Shown: piece after piece, positions 9,533 through 19,496 of the stretch
How the letters are laid out: each line of letters opens with the position of its first letter
Numbering within the stretch: the stretch's first letter is position 1
Assembly (NCBI RefSeq): GCF_018200035.1
Contig: NZ_CP073581.1
Span: forward strand, 1,360,501 to 1,424,500
Reading direction: 5' to 3'
Source: Sulfitobacter albidus
Lineage (GTDB): Bacteria; Pseudomonadota; Alphaproteobacteria; Rhodobacterales; Rhodobacteraceae
Length of the DNA: 64,000 nucleotides
The notes under the pieces: generated by a model
What the model was told of the DNA's origin: nothing
Databases searched by the model: none
What the model saw: the letters and a program-made list of their open reading frames with translations, nothing else
Translations under genes and position numbers: made by a program

Positions 9533-11071
9533 ATGGTCGAGACAACACGGCGCGCCCGAGGCGGCGGCGGGGCAGCACGGCGCGCAGCCCGCAGCGCGGT
9601 ATCGTTTGAGACCGCACGGTTTATCGAGCGCAACATCCCCAACTTCGAAGTGCTCACCGAAGAGGCACTCCAGATCATCGAGACCAACGCCGAGACGATC
9701 CTCGAAGAGGTGGGCGTGAATTTCCCCGACAACCCGCCCGCCTTGCAGCGTTGGCGCGATGCTGGCGCGGACGTGCAGGGTGACCGGGTGCGTATCCCGC
9801 GTGGCCTCGCGCGCAAGCTGTGCGAAACCGCACCCGCAACCTTTACGCAGCACGCGCGCAACACCGCGCGCAACGTCGAGATCGGCGGCAACAATCTGGT
9901 GCTGGCCCCGGTCTACGGCCCGCCTTTCGTGCGCGATGCGGCGGGAGGGCGCCGCTATGCCACAATGGCCGATTTCCGCAAGTTCGTGAAACTGGGCTAC
10001 ATGTCAAAGTGGCTGCACCATTCGGGCGGCACCGTGTGCGAGCCCACGGATGTGGCCGTCAACAAGCGCCACCTCGACATGCTGCACGCCCATATGACGC
10101 TGAGCGACAAGCCATTCATGGGGTCGGTGACCGAGCCAAGCCGCGCACAGGATTCGGTGGATATGGCCGGGATCCTCTTTGGCAAGGATTTCGTGCAGCA
10201 GAACACGGTGATGACGTCGCTCATCAACATCAATTCCCCGATGACGTTTGACGACGTGATGATGGGCGCGCTTGAGGTCTACGCGCAGAACAACCAGGCC
10301 TGTATCGTCTCGCCCTTCGTCGTCGGTGGCGCGATGGCGCCCGTTTCAGTCGCGGGCACGCTGACGCAGGTACTGGCCGAGGGATTGGCGGGCATCGCCT
10401 ACAGTCAGCTGTGCAAACCCGGCGCGCCGGTCATTCTGGGCGCCTTTGTCACCTCGATCGACATGAACTCGGGCGCGCCCACCTTCGGCACGCCCGAGGC
10501 CAGCCACATCACCTATGGCATGGGGCAACTCGCGCGGCGTCTGAAGCTGCCTTACCGCTCCGCCGGATCGTTCTGCGGATCGAAACTGCCCGATGCGCAG
10601 GCAGCCTACGAGACGGCGAACAGCCTGAACATGGGGCTTCTGGCGGGTGTGAACTTCATGCTGCACGCCTGCGGCTGGCTGGAAGGCGGTCTGGTATCGT
10701 CTTTCGAGAAATTCGTGATGGACGCAGATCAGCTCGGCGCGTTGCATCATTTCGCCCGCGGCGTGGCCGTGGACGAGAACGCGCAAGCCATGGATGCCAT
10801 CCGCGAAGTGGGCCCCGGCGGGCATTTCCTGGGCTGCGCCCATACGCAGGCAAATTTCAAGGAAGCGTTCTGGAAATCCGACCTTCTGGATTACAAACCC
10901 TTCGAGACGTGGGAGGACGAGGGCGCGCGCGATACGCAAACCCTCGCCGCCGCGCGCATCGAAAAGATGTTGGGCGACTACCAGCAGCCTGCGCTCGATC
11001 CGGCAATCGCGGAGGCGCTTGACGCCTTCGTTGCCGAGCGCAAGGCCGCCGAGCCCGACAGCTTTATGTAG
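9533..11071 (+). CDS. MttB-superfamily methyltransferase (non-pyrrolysine)
   Basis: A 512-residue protein of the trimethylamine methyltransferase (MttB) superfamily. The core stretches [20 protein letters not shown] and [12 protein letters not shown] are characteristic of the TIM-barrel methyltransferases. True MttB needs pyrrolysine encoded by an in-frame TAG; this reading frame has none, so it belongs with the MtgB-like members, some of which demethylate glycine betaine or related quaternary amines. The expected partners (a corrinoid protein and a reactivase) are not in the window. The first 20 residues are Gly/Ala/Arg rich. The start at 9533 follows GTGAGGGGA. Its end overlaps the convergent DUF6477 gene by 8 bases. 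Substrate unproved. Confidence 0.85.
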   Translation: MVETTRRARGGGGAARRAARSAVSFETARFIERNIPNFEVLTEEALQIIETNAETILEEVGVNFPDNPPALQRWRDAGADVQGDRVRIPRGLARKLCETAPATFTQHARNTARNVEIGGNNLVLAPVYGPPFVRDAAGGRRYATMADFRKFVKLGYMSKWLHHSGGTVCEPTDVAVNKRHLDMLHAHMTLSDKPFMGSVTEPSRAQDSVDMAGILFGKDFVQQNTVMTSLININSPMTFDDVMMGALEVYAQNNQACIVSPFVVGGAMAPVSVAGTLTQVLAEGLAGIAYSQLCKPGAPVILGAFVTSIDMNSGAPTFGTPEASHITYGMGQLARRLKLPYRSAGSFCGSKLPDAQAAYETANSLNMGLLAGVNFMLHACGWLEGGLVSSFEKFVMDADQLGALHHFARGVAVDENAQAMDAIREVGPGGHFLGCAHTQANFKEAFWKSDLLDYKPFETWEDEGARDTQTLAAARIEKMLGDYQQPALDPAIAEALDAFVAERKAAEPDSFM

Positions 11072-11375
11072 CGACCCGCAGCTGCGCGCCGTCATTGGCC
11101 GCGCGCAGCAGCCGCGCCTCGGCCACAATGGCGATCAGCGTATCGACGTGACGCACGAGGTTATAGGCCGCATCCGAATCGATGCGCTGGCTTTCCAGCT
11201 CAGCCTCCATATCAATGAGCCGCATCAGCGCGGCCCCGTGCCGCGGTACCATTCCATAGCCCAGCAACCGCCCCAGATGCGCCCGGCGCCGGTAGTCGCG
11301 TGCGCCAATGCGCGCGGCGCGCATCAGCAGGCGGGGACGGTGCAGTGTTGCGAGAATAGTGTGGATATCTTGCAT
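11064..11375 (-). CDS. DUF6477 family protein
   Basis: A 103-residue, arginine-rich, mainly helical protein. The pattern LHRPRLLMRAARIGARDYRR followed by LGRLLGY and a C-terminal HVDTLIAIVAEARLLR agrees with the DUF6477 family, which as I recall is confined to Rhodobacterales. The start at 11375 is supported by AAGGAGCG just upstream. No signal peptide or membrane span. It faces away from the DUF6456 gene across about 240 bases that hold no gene and probably the promoters of both. Function unknown; the neighbouring DUF6456 gene may be functionally linked, but that is a guess from position. Confidence 0.8.
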   Translation of the reverse strand: MQDIHTILATLHRPRLLMRAARIGARDYRRRAHLGRLLGYGMVPRHGAALMRLIDMEAELESQRIDSDAAYNLVRHVDTLIAIVAEARLLRAANDGAQLRVAT

Positions 11376-11616
11376 CGGAACGCTCCTTGTCGTGGCTCCA
11401 TGACGCCGCTGCGGCGTTGGTGAGCGTCCTTTATTCCACGAGTTTTCCGCGTGTTGCGCGGAAAGCCGCCGCACCGTGCGCCGCTTTCAAGATTGTTTAT
11501 CTTTTTTCAACAATCCTGCCCGTAGTCGCTGATTTTAACGAATGAGTAACTTATTCTCTCATAGGTAGTATGCCGGACAGGGCAGTACCTTTAGCAGACT
11601 TCGGGTCCAAGGCAGT

Positions 11617-12666
11617 ATGCAGCACAAACACAAAACAAAGACGTCAGAGCTCAAGGGATTTCAGGAAGCGATGCCGGAATGGGTGCCGCAGCCAATCCAG
11701 AACTACCTTGGCCATACCGAAATGGGGATTCCGATTCGGGCACTGGCCCGGCACCAGGGGTGTCATGCCTCGACGATCCTGCGGCAGATCCGCCGGATCG
11801 AGACGTTGCGCGATGACCCGCTGGTGGACGGGATGCTGACCACATTGGGCCTGCGCAACCCCGCCGAAGGGACCGCGCCCGCAGAGGGCGAAGACCCCAT
11901 CGCCTGGGCCGAAGGGTTTCGCCTGCTCGGCAAGCTGTGCGAACGCGGCGCGGTGCTGGCAGTGGCGGCGGAGATGGACAAGGCGGTGATCCTGCGGGTG
12001 CTGCCAGGCGGCGAAAGTGCGCGCACCGGCGTCGTCGACCGTTCCGTGGCCGAGGCGTTGGCGCTGAAAGGCTGGATCACCTCGGATAATCCCGGCCGCA
12101 TCACGCGCTACACGATTACGCCCGCAGGGCGCAACGCTTGCGCCGAACTCTCCGCAACCGTCGATGCGGATCAGACCGCAGGCCCTGTCGAGACCGCGCA
12201 ACGGCCCGGCATCGGGCGCATTCGCTATTCGGCGCAGGAAAGCCCCGTCAGCGCGCTGGCGCGGCGCCGGGACAAGGACGGGCAGCAATTTCTGAGTGAC
12301 GCACAGGTCCGCGCCGCCGAACAGCTGCGTGAGGATTTTGAGCTTGCCCGTCTGGGTCCGCGCCTGAAATCGGTGCTGGAGGCATTTCAGACCACGCTTG
12401 ACGTGACGCTTTTGCCCAACCGCCCCGAGGCCGGCACGCCCGCCGGTCGCGCCGAGGCGCGGGTGATCCAAGCGCTGCAGGATCTGGGGCCGGGGCTGTC
12501 CGAGGTTGCGCTGCGCTGTTGTTGCTTTCTGGAAGGGCTGGAAAGCGCTGAAAAGCGCCTTGGCTGGTCGGCGCGGTCGGGCAAAATCGTGCTGCGCATC
12601 GCGTTGACCCGGCTGGAGCGGTATTATGCCACGACCATCGGCGCCTCCTCCGCGATGATCGGTTGA
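11617..12666 (+). CDS. DUF6456 protein with an N-terminal helix-turn-helix
   Basis: A 349-residue cytoplasmic protein. Residues about 35-60 (GIPIRALARHQGCHASTILR) look like a helix-turn-helix, and residues about 140-170 (AEALALKGWITSDNPGRITR then YTITPAG) look like a winged-helix segment. The C-terminal third, starting at SALARRRDKDGQQFLSDAQV, is the DUF6456 domain. The family is therefore probably DNA-binding, but no target is known. The start is uncertain: upstream AAGGCAG is a weak ribosome site, and Met19 is an alternative. The upstream region contains two close GGCAGTA strings (from 11580 and 11610) of unknown meaning. Confidence 0.75.
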   Translation: MQHKHKTKTSELKGFQEAMPEWVPQPIQNYLGHTEMGIPIRALARHQGCHASTILRQIRRIETLRDDPLVDGMLTTLGLRNPAEGTAPAEGEDPIAWAEGFRLLGKLCERGAVLAVAAEMDKAVILRVLPGGESARTGVVDRSVAEALALKGWITSDNPGRITRYTITPAGRNACAELSATVDADQTAGPVETAQRPGIGRIRYSAQESPVSALARRRDKDGQQFLSDAQVRAAEQLREDFELARLGPRLKSVLEAFQTTLDVTLLPNRPEAGTPAGRAEARVIQALQDLGPGLSEVALRCCCFLEGLESAEKRLGWSARSGKIVLRIALTRLERYYATTIGASSAMIG

Positions 12667-12756
12667 GCCACGCGCAGGGCGGCAATGCGGCACACCGGGG
12701 TTTCGCCGCGCGCGCGACATGCTACATACGACAGGTGTAGCCACGAGAGGTCTCCC

Positions 12757-13710
12757 ATGCGCGATCTGAAAATCCCCGAACAGCGCCACCCCGAAAAAGC
12801 GCGGCGTCCGGACAACCCACAGCCAAAAAAACCGGACTGGATCCGGGTGAAGGCACCGGGCGGAAAAGGGTACACCGAGACCGCCAAGATCATGCGCGAC
12901 AACAAGCTGGTGACCGTCTGCGAAGAGGCAGGATGCCCCAACGTCGGCGAATGCTGGAGCCAGGGTCACGCCACGATGATGATCATGGGGGAGGTGTGCA
13001 CCCGCGCCTGCACCTTTTGCAACATCGCGACGGGCAAGCCACCCGAAGCGCTCGACGCGTTTGAACCGGGGCGGGTGGCCGATGCGGTGGCCAAGCTGGG
13101 GCTGAACCATGTGGTCATCACCTCTGTCGACCGCGATGATGTCGAGGACGGCGGGGCGGAGCATTTTGCCCAGACCATCCGCGCCGTGCGCCACCGCGCG
13201 CCGGGCACCACGATCGAGATCCTCACGCCCGATTTCATCCGCTGCGCGCCCGAGGCGCTGGAAAAGGTCGTCGAAGCGCGCCCCGATGTTTTCAACCACA
13301 ACCTTGAGACTGTGCCGGGGCTCTACCCCGAAGTTCGCCCCGGCGCGCGGTACTTCCACTCGCTGCGCCTGTTGCAGCGGGTCAAAGAGCTTGATCCCTC
13401 GATGTTCACCAAATCCGGTATCATGGTGGGGCTGGGCGAGGACCGTCAGGCGGTCATTCAGGTCATGGAAGACATGCGCGCCGCCGACATCGATTTCCTG
13501 ACCATCGGACAGTATCTGCAACCCACACCGAAACACCACGCCGTCGACCGCTTTGTGCATCCCGATGAATTCGCGGCTTACGAAAAGGCAGCCTATGGCA
13601 AGGGGTTCCTGATGGTGTCGGCCACGCCGTTGACACGGTCGAGCTATCACGCGGGCGATGATTTCGCGCGCCTGCGCGATGCGCGCAACGCAAAGCTCGG
13701 GATTGCCTAA
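12757..13710 (+). CDS. lipA: Lipoyl synthase
   Basis: Radical-SAM enzyme that inserts two sulfur atoms into octanoyl groups bound to 2-oxoacid dehydrogenases and the glycine cleavage H protein. The 317-residue protein has both iron-sulfur clusters: the auxiliary-cluster cysteines in [13 protein letters not shown] and the radical-SAM CxxxCxxC in CTRACTFC. The conserved [13 protein letters not shown] follows near the C-terminus. The start at 12757 follows GAGAGG and gives the usual N-terminus. The gene stands alone here; lipB is not in the window. Its stop overlaps a small convergent membrane-protein gene by 4 bases. Confidence 0.97.
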   Translation: MRDLKIPEQRHPEKARRPDNPQPKKPDWIRVKAPGGKGYTETAKIMRDNKLVTVCEEAGCPNVGECWSQGHATMMIMGEVCTRACTFCNIATGKPPEALDAFEPGRVADAVAKLGLNHVVITSVDRDDVEDGGAEHFAQTIRAVRHRAPGTTIEILTPDFIRCAPEALEKVVEARPDVFNHNLETVPGLYPEVRPGARYFHSLRLLQRVKELDPSMFTKSGIMVGLGEDRQAVIQVMEDMRAADIDFLTIGQYLQPTPKHHAVDRFVHPDEFAAYEKAAYGKGFLMVSATPLTRSSYHAGDDFARLRDARNAKLGIA

Positions 13711-13916
13711 TCGCCTTTGGGATCAATCGGGGTCACGCCCCCGATCCCCCGCGGCACGCGGTCGGCTTGCGCCCAGTCGGGCCAAAATCCCAGCTTTTCA
13801 ACGCCGATGATCGCCAGCGCCAGCGCGATGGTGGCAAAAACGAGGATCACCCGCTTCAGCGACGGGGGATTGCGCACCCACAGCGACGCGCGCAACAGCC
13901 AGCGCGGATCAAGCAC
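13707..13916 (-). CDS. Small single-span membrane protein
   Basis: A 69-residue reading frame with one membrane segment ([20 protein letters not shown]) preceded by positive residues (RNPPSLKR) and followed by a Trp/Pro-containing tail, suggesting N-in/C-out topology. The proposed start is GTG at 13916, which overlaps the hpt stop (13909-13911) by a few bases, so translation is probably coupled to hpt. The stop overlaps the lipA stop. No family name is known to me. The clean membrane segment and tight fit between two real genes argue that it is real, but the start codon is inferred. Confidence 0.6.
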   Translation of the reverse strand: MLDPRWLLRASLWVRNPPSLKRVILVFATIALALAIIGVEKLGFWPDWAQADRVPRGIGGVTPIDPKGD

Positions 13917-14454
13917 CGTCGGTGAACCGTACTTTCCCGATGAACGGCAGGTTGCGGTTGCGCTGCGCAAAATCGATGCCGTATCCCACGACAAATTCAT
14001 CCGGTATCTCGAAGCCGGTGTGATCGGCGCGCAGATCGACCTCGCGCCGGGTGGGCTTGTCCAGCAGCGCCACGGTTTTCAGCCGCGCGGGCCCGCGCGC
14101 GCGCAGCATGCCGGTGACGTGGTGCAGGGTGTATCCGGTATCGACGATGTCCTCGACCAGCAGCACATCGCGCCCTTCAATGCCGCCGCGCAAGTCCTTG
14201 AGAATGCGCACCTCGCGCGAGGACTCCATGCCGTCGCCGTAGCTTGACGCCTCCAGAAAATCGACCTCGATGGGCAGGTCCAATTCGCGCACCAGATCGG
14301 CGATGAACACGAAACTGCCGCGCAAGAGGCCCACCACCACCAGCTTGTCGGTGTCCGCAAATTCGGTCTGGATCTCGCGGCACATCTCTTCGATGCGCGC
14401 GGCGATGGATTTGGCCGATATCATCTCGTCTATGACATAAGGACGCGCGGGCAT
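13909..14454 (-). CDS. hpt: Hypoxanthine phosphoribosyltransferase
   Basis: Purine salvage enzyme that makes IMP (or GMP) from hypoxanthine (or guanine) and PRPP. The 181-residue protein carries the type I PRTase signature [13 protein letters not shown] (PRPP-binding loop), the flexible-loop region [10 protein letters not shown] and the base-binding C-terminal part FVVGYGIDF. The start [15 protein letters not shown] at 14454 is supported by an upstream GAGGTGAG and by family length; longer in-frame sequence upstream is not needed. A small membrane-protein gene overlaps its end. Confidence 0.95.
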   Translation of the reverse strand: MPARPYVIDEMISAKSIAARIEEMCREIQTEFADTDKLVVVGLLRGSFVFIADLVRELDLPIEVDFLEASSYGDGMESSREVRILKDLRGGIEGRDVLLVEDIVDTGYTLHHVTGMLRARGPARLKTVALLDKPTRREVDLRADHTGFEIPDEFVVGYGIDFAQRNRNLPFIGKVRFTDGA

Positions 14455-14522
14455 GCTCACCTCTTGATTGTGCGGGGCGGTGCCCTTTGATACAGCGCTA
14501 CCGACACGAGCGCAGGAAATCA

Positions 14523-14966
14523 ATGCCCACCCATTCAGAGACCCGAACGCTGCCCTATACCGCGCAGCAGATGTACGACCTTGTGGCCGATGTGGGGCGC
14601 TATCCCGAATTCCTGCCATGGACCGCCGCCGCGCGCATCAAACGCGACGAGGTCGTGGGCGACCACCGGGTGATGGACGCCGATCTGGTGATTTCGTTCA
14701 AGGTTTTTCGCGAGCGGTTCACCAGCCGGGTAAAGCTGTGGGACGAGACGAAGCATATCGATACCGAATACCTTGACGGGCCGTTCAAAAAAATGGTCTC
14801 GACCTGGAAGTTCCGCGATGTCGACGGCGGCTGCGAGGTCGATTTCTTTGTCGATTTCGAATTCAAGAACGCAATTTTGCAGCGCATCATCGGGGTGGTG
14901 TTCAACGAGGCGATGCAGCGCGTTGTCAAAGCGTTTGAGAAGCGCGCGCAGGCGCTTTATGGCTAA
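14523..14966 (+). CDS. Coenzyme Q-binding COQ10/RatA-family START-domain protein
   Basis: A 147-residue single-domain protein. The N-terminal string [20 protein letters not shown] followed by PEFLPW is the hallmark of the COQ10/RatA subfamily of the SRPBCC fold. Members bind ubiquinone or related lipids and support respiratory electron transfer; the E. coli relative was named RatA for an effect on ribosomes. The start at 14523 follows AGGAAA. It is encoded directly upstream of the MmgE/PrpD gene (about 20 bases), probably in one transcript. Confidence 0.9.
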   Translation: MPTHSETRTLPYTAQQMYDLVADVGRYPEFLPWTAAARIKRDEVVGDHRVMDADLVISFKVFRERFTSRVKLWDETKHIDTEYLDGPFKKMVSTWKFRDVDGGCEVDFFVDFEFKNAILQRIIGVVFNEAMQRVVKAFEKRAQALYG

Positions 14967-14987
14967 GCCCCAAAGAGGGGGCAGGCC

Positions 14988-16249
14988 ATGGGCATCACAT
15001 CTCAACTGATCAAATTCGCGGGCACCGATGTGCCCGAAGAGGCCGCCGCGATGATGCGGCTGTCGCTGTTTGACTGGGCCGCCTGCGGGATCGCGGGCGC
15101 GCGGGAGGTGGAGTTCTTGCCCTTCAAGCGCGCGCAAATGGTCGAGGACGGGCCGGCAGGGGTCTTTGGCGGGGGCGAGGCGGGGGCGGCTGTCGCTGCC
15201 TTGCTCAACGGGACGCTGAGCCACGCGCTCGATTACGACGACACGCATTTTGCGCATATCGGGCATCCGTCGGTGGCGGTGCTGCCGGCCGTGGTTGCGC
15301 TGGCGCAAACGCTCGACACGCCGCTGGCGGACGCGATTGATGCGGCCACCGTGGGGTCGAGGCGTCGATCCTCGTGGGGCTGTGGCTGGGGCGGGATCAC
15401 TATCAGGTGGGGTATCACCAAACCGCGACAGCGGGGGCCTTCGGCGCCACGCTGGCCTGCGCGCGGCTGCTGGATCTTGACAAGGGGCAGACGCGGCACG
15501 CGCTGGGGCTGTGCGCCTCTATGGCATCGGGGGTGAAAGCACAATTCGGCACGATGGCCAAACCGCTCAACGCGGGCCTTGCCGCGCGCACGGGGGTCGA
15601 GGCGGCGCTGTGGGCGCAGGCGGGCATGACGGCGGCGACCGAAGGGCTTGAGGGGCCGCTCGGCTTTGGCGCGACGCACCACGGGGCAAGCGACGATGTG
15701 AAGATGTCGAAAAAGTCGTGGCACATCAGCACGATCAGCCACAAATACCACGCCTGCTGCCACGGGCTGCACGCCACGCTTGAGGCGCTGAGCGGGGCGC
15801 AGGTCGATCCCGAAAGGCTCGCCTCGATCCGCATCCGCACGCATCCGCGTTGGATGAGCGTGTGCAACATCGCGGATCCCAAGACGGGGCTTGAGGCAAA
15901 GTTCAGCTATGCGCAGGTTGCGGCGATGGCGATCCTTGGCCACGCGACCGGGCGGATCGAGAATTTCAACGATGCAATGACGCGGGATCCACAGGTGCGC
16001 GCGCTGCGCGACATCGTCGAGGTGATGGAGGATGAAAGCCTGACGGAGACGCAGGCGCAGGTGACGCTGACCCTCAAATCCGGCGAGGTGCGCCGGCTGC
16101 GCCACGATCTGATGGCGCCGATCACCCTTGAGGCGCGCAGCCTGAAACTGCGCGCCAAGGTCGACGCGCTGCTGAGTGAAGATCGCGCGGCGCCTCTCTG
16201 GCAGGCGGTCATCGGCCAGGATCTGGAGGCCGTGACGGCGACCTTCTAG
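14988..16249 (+). pseudogene. MmgE/PrpD family protein, interrupted by a frameshift
   Basis: Two frames together cover a complete MmgE/PrpD protein of about 420 residues, the family of 2-methylcitrate dehydratase, cis-aconitate decarboxylase and iminodisuccinate epimerase. The first part (to about 15355) has the hallmark LSHALDYDDTHF. The second resumes as VGYHQTATAGAFGATLACAR with GTMAKPLNAGLAA and YHACCHGLHATLEAL. The break is at GGGG, 15353-15356: adding one G restores ATVGVEASILVGLW, and the total length is one base short of a multiple of three. The rest is undamaged, so a sequencing error is likely. Substrate unknown. It ends 4 bases into the convergent cinA gene. Confidence 0.8.
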
Positions 16250-16722
16250 GGCGCGGACAGGGCGCGTAGCGCGTCAAGGATCATCCCCAACGCGTGATCG
16301 CGCGCCGCTGCGCGCACAACGTCGCGGCCCAAGGCGCCGAATTCCACCGTTTGCGTGTGCACCCCGTCCGGGCCTGCGAGGGCAAAGCACACGCGCCCCT
16401 CGGGCTTATGCTCCGACCCGCCGGGCCCCGCGATCCCGCTGAGCGACACGGCGATCTGCGCCTGGGAACGGGCCAGCGCCCCCGCCGCCATCTCAGAGGC
16501 GACAGGCTCGGACACAGCACCATGCGCGTCGAGCGTTGCGGGGTCCACGCCCAGCATCTCGATCTTGGCCGCATTGGTGTAGGTCACAAAACCACGGTCG
16601 AAAATCGCGGAGCTGCCGGGCAGATCGGTCAGCGCGGCGGCGACCATGCCTGCGGTGCAGCTTTCCGCCGTGGCGATCATCACGCCCCGCGCGCGGGCGA
16701 GGGCAAGGATGTCAGAGCGCAT
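16246..16722 (-). CDS. CinA C-terminal domain protein (nicotinamide-nucleotide amidohydrolase type)
   Basis: A 158-residue stand-alone CinA C-terminal (PncC-like) domain that would convert nicotinamide mononucleotide to nicotinic acid mononucleotide in pyridine nucleotide recycling. Family marks are TAESCTAGMVAAALTDLPGS, the following YTNAAKIEMLGV, and SLSGIAGPGG with the EGRVCFAL stretch. The N-terminal molybdopterin-binding part of full CinA is absent, as usual for the short form. The start at 16722 lies inside the end of pgpA (11-base overlap), so translation is probably coupled to pgpA. Confidence 0.93.
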   Translation of the reverse strand: MRSDILALARARGVMIATAESCTAGMVAAALTDLPGSSAIFDRGFVTYTNAAKIEMLGVDPATLDAHGAVSEPVASEMAAGALARSQAQIAVSLSGIAGPGGSEHKPEGRVCFALAGPDGVHTQTVEFGALGRDVVRAAARDHALGMILDALRALSAP

Positions 16723-17200
16723 GATACGCCCCCGCCAGCACAACCACGCCAATGGCGGCGAATACACCGGCGATCACATCGTCCAGCATCACGCCCAACG
16801 CGTCGCCGCGCCGGTCGGCCCAGCCGATGGGACCGGGTTTCCAGATGTCGAAGAGGCGAAACAGCGCAAAGGCAGCGATCCAACCCGGCCACATCACGGT
16901 GATGTCGATCCCCATGCGCCAGCTTGCAATCGACAGCGGCAGCAGGGCGATCCATTGGCCGACCAGCTCGTCCACGACGATTTCCGACGGATCGTGATCG
17001 TCACTTCCCGCCGTCATTTTCGACGTGGCCCACCACCCCTTGAGGAAAGCAGCCACGATCCCCAGCGCCAGCAGGGGAAACCCGCCGATCACATGCAGCA
17101 GCCACGCCCAGGGCAACGCCACCAGCGAGCCCCAGGTGCCCGGCGCCGGACGGATGTAACCCGCGCCCAGCACCGTGCCGATCAGCCGCGCGAGCGTCAT
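16712..17200 (-). CDS. pgpA: Phosphatidylglycerophosphatase A
   Basis: Inner-membrane enzyme that removes phosphate from phosphatidylglycerophosphate to give phosphatidylglycerol. The 162-residue protein has the PgpA motifs [10 protein letters not shown] near the N-terminus, [10 protein letters not shown] in the middle and DDVIAGVFA near the end, plus several hydrophobic segments. The start overlaps the ispDF stop by 4 bases and its end overlaps cinA, making the coupled order ispDF-pgpA-cinA, which I know as a recurring order in alphaproteobacteria. Confidence 0.95.
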   Translation of the reverse strand: MTLARLIGTVLGAGYIRPAPGTWGSLVALPWAWLLHVIGGFPLLALGIVAAFLKGWWATSKMTAGSDDHDPSEIVVDELVGQWIALLPLSIASWRMGIDITVMWPGWIAAFALFRLFDIWKPGPIGWADRRGDALGVMLDDVIAGVFAAIGVVVLAGAYHAL

Positions 17201-18324
17201 GGCTTCACCAGCGTTGCGGTGGCCATGCAGGCGATGCCTTCGCCCCGGCCGGTAAAGCCCAACCGTTCTGACGTGGTGGCCTTGACCGACACCCGCTCAA
17301 TCTCGATCCCGCTGATGCGGGCCACCTCGGCGCGCATGGCTGCGGCGTGGGGTCCGACCTTTGGCGCCTCGCAGATGAGGGTGCAATCGACATGGGTGAG
17401 GGTGTATCCCTGATCGCGGGCCATCTCTGCCGCGTGCGTCAGGAAGATATGGCTCTCGGCGCCTTTCCACTGCGGATCGGAGGGCGGGAAATGGGTGCCG
17501 ATGTCGCCCGCGCAGAGCGCGCCGTAGATCGCATCGGTGATCGTATGCAGGCCCACGTCCGCGTCCGAATGCCCCTTGAGGCCCCGATCATGCGGGATCG
17601 CGACCCCGCAGAGCATCACGCGATCGCCCGGCCCGAAGGCGTGTACGTCAAAGCCGTTGCCGGTGCGGATGTCCATCGTGCTCTCCAATATGCGCGCGGC
17701 GCGGGCGAAATCATCCGGGCCGGTGATTTTCAGGTTATCGGCGCTGCCGGGGGTAATGGCAACGTCGATCCCATAGGCACGCGCCACGGCCACATCATCG
17801 GCGGCGGGGCCGGTGTAGGCATCGTGGGCCGCACGAATCGCGACGAGATCGAACCCCTGCGGCGTCTGCGCCGCAAAAAGCCCGTCTCGGGCCTGAGTGC
17901 CGGTCACAGCCCCCTGGGCACCGTGCCAGAGCGCGTCGGTCACCGGCAGACCCGGCGCCGCACCCGCGTGCGTGTCGAGCGCTGACAAAACCCCGTCGAT
18001 CACCACCGCCTGCACGCAGCAGCGCGCCGCATCGTGGATCAGCACCCGTGTGCCGGTGCAGGCGGCGAGCCCCGCGCGCACGCTGTCCGACCGCTCAGCC
18101 CCGCCGGCAACGACGGTGATCCCGCGTGCCTCAAGCGCGGGGGCCTCGGCCATATCCTGCGCGTGCAGCACCACGACGATCGCGCCCACGCCGGGGTGGC
18201 GCGCGAACGCCTCGATCGTGTGATCGATCACCCGCCGCCCGGCGAGCGGTTGCCACTGTTTTGGCAGCGCACCGCCCGCGCGCGTGCCGCGTCCGGCGGC
18301 GACGATCAGCGCCGTGACTGTCAT
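17197..18324 (-). CDS. ispDF: Bifunctional IspD/IspF enzyme of the MEP isoprenoid pathway
   Basis: A 375-residue fusion of two enzymes. The N-terminal IspD part (about 1-215) makes CDP-methylerythritol from MEP and CTP, with the nucleotide-binding start [19 protein letters not shown]. The C-terminal IspF part makes the cyclic diphosphate, with the metal ligands in GFDVHAFG and [10 protein letters not shown]. The intervening IspE is not here. IspDF fusions are common in alphaproteobacteria and in epsilonproteobacteria. The start follows AAAGGAGA. It diverges from the dusB-ntr operon across about 200 bases that hold no gene and probably both promoters. Confidence 0.97.
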   Translation of the reverse strand: MTVTALIVAAGRGTRAGGALPKQWQPLAGRRVIDHTIEAFARHPGVGAIVVVLHAQDMAEAPALEARGITVVAGGAERSDSVRAGLAACTGTRVLIHDAARCCVQAVVIDGVLSALDTHAGAAPGLPVTDALWHGAQGAVTGTQARDGLFAAQTPQGFDLVAIRAAHDAYTGPAADDVAVARAYGIDVAITPGSADNLKITGPDDFARAARILESTMDIRTGNGFDVHAFGPGDRVMLCGVAIPHDRGLKGHSDADVGLHTITDAIYGALCAGDIGTHFPPSDPQWKGAESHIFLTHAAEMARDQGYTLTHVDCTLICEAPKVGPHAAAMRAEVARISGIEIERVSVKATTSERLGFTGRGEGIACMATATLVKP

Positions 18325-18521
18325 GGCGGTCTCCTTTGCGTTCCGTGCCTCGTGCAGCATTAGGCAATGCAGGGCGGGCACGCAAACCCGCCGCCGCTGC
18401 GCACCGCCCAAAAATTAGGCGACGGGCGGCTGATTTTACCGCAGACCGGCGCGGTCAAGTTGTGGCCCTGCCTGCATTGCGGTACCACAGACGGACCTGC
18501 CCAAGGATTAAGCACACCCGC

Positions 18522-19496
18522 ATGCGCCTGCCGCTCGATGCCTCACCACCGGTTTTGCTGGCCCCGATGGCCGGCATCACGGATCTGCCGTTTCGCAGTC
18601 TCGTGTCGGGATTTGGCGCGGGGCTGGTCGTGTCGGAAATGATCGCGTCAGGCGAATTGCTGACGGACCGCCCCGGCACCCGCGAAAAGGCCGAGCTGGG
18701 ATTGGGCGAGCGCGCAACCTCGGTCCAGATCGCCGGGCGCGAGGCCGCCCCAATGGCCGAAGCTGCGCGGATGCTGGCGGGGCAGGGCGCGCGGATCATC
18801 GACATCAACATGGGCTGCCCGGCCAAGAAGGTGACGCAGGGCGCCTCCGGCTCGGCGCTGATGCGCACGCCCGATCACGCGCTGCGGCTGATCGAGGCGG
18901 TGGTGGCGGCCGTCGACGTGCCCGTCACGCTCAAGACGCGGCTGGGCTGGGACGACGGGATGCTGAACGCCGCCGAAATCGCCACGCGGGCCGAAGCGGC
19001 CGGCGTGCAGATGATCACCATCCACGGGCGCACGCGCTGTCAGTTCTACAAGGGCCGCGCGGACTGGGCGGCGATCCGCCCGGTGGTCGAGGCGGTGCGC
19101 ATCCCCGTCATCGCCAATGGCGACATCGTCGACACGGCAACCGCCCGCATGGCGTTGGCGCAATCGGGGGCGGCGGGCGTCATGATCGGGCGCGGCGTGC
19201 AGGGGCAACCGTGGCTTTTGGCGCAGGTGGCACACGCGCTCCACGGCACGCCCGCGCCGCAGGTGCCTGCGGGCGAGGCGCTGGTGCAGCTTGTGGCCGA
19301 GCATCACGCGGCCATGCTGGATTTCTACGGGCCCGATCTGGGCCTGCGCGTGGCCCGCAAACACCTCGGCTGGTATATGGAGCGCGCGGGCACCCCCGCC
19401 GCCGACCGTCGCGCAGTGATGACCGCACGCGACGCAGGCGCGGTGCGCGATCTGCTCGGCCCGGCGTTGCTGCCCGCGCAGGAGCGCGCCGCATGA
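18522..19496 (+). CDS. dusB: tRNA-dihydrouridine synthase B (NifR3)
   Basis: FMN enzyme that reduces uridines in tRNA to dihydrouridine. The 324-residue protein starts with LLAPMAGITDLPFRSLV, has the catalytic-cysteine loop DINMGCPAKKVTQGASGSAL, TIHGRTRCQFYKG and the FMN-phosphate site VMIGRGVQGQPWLL. It is the first gene of the nitrogen operon: its stop overlaps the ntrB start (ATGA). This is the nifR3-ntrB-ntrC order described in Rhodobacter capsulatus, where the first gene was named nifR3. The link between tRNA modification and nitrogen control is only positional. Confidence 0.96.
   Translation: MRLPLDASPPVLLAPMAGITDLPFRSLVSGFGAGLVVSEMIASGELLTDRPGTREKAELGLGERATSVQIAGREAAPMAEAARMLAGQGARIIDINMGCPAKKVTQGASGSALMRTPDHALRLIEAVVAAVDVPVTLKTRLGWDDGMLNAAEIATRAEAAGVQMITIHGRTRCQFYKGRADWAAIRPVVEAVRIPVIANGDIVDTATARMALAQSGAAGVMIGRGVQGQPWLLAQVAHALHGTPAPQVPAGEALVQLVAEHHAAMLDFYGPDLGLRVARKHLGWYMERAGTPAADRRAVMTARDAGAVRDLLGPALLPAQERAA

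Noticed and set aside
9533..11071. Pyrrolysine codon in the MttB-like gene
   Set aside because: The frame has no in-frame TAG before the true end, and no pyl genes are in the window.
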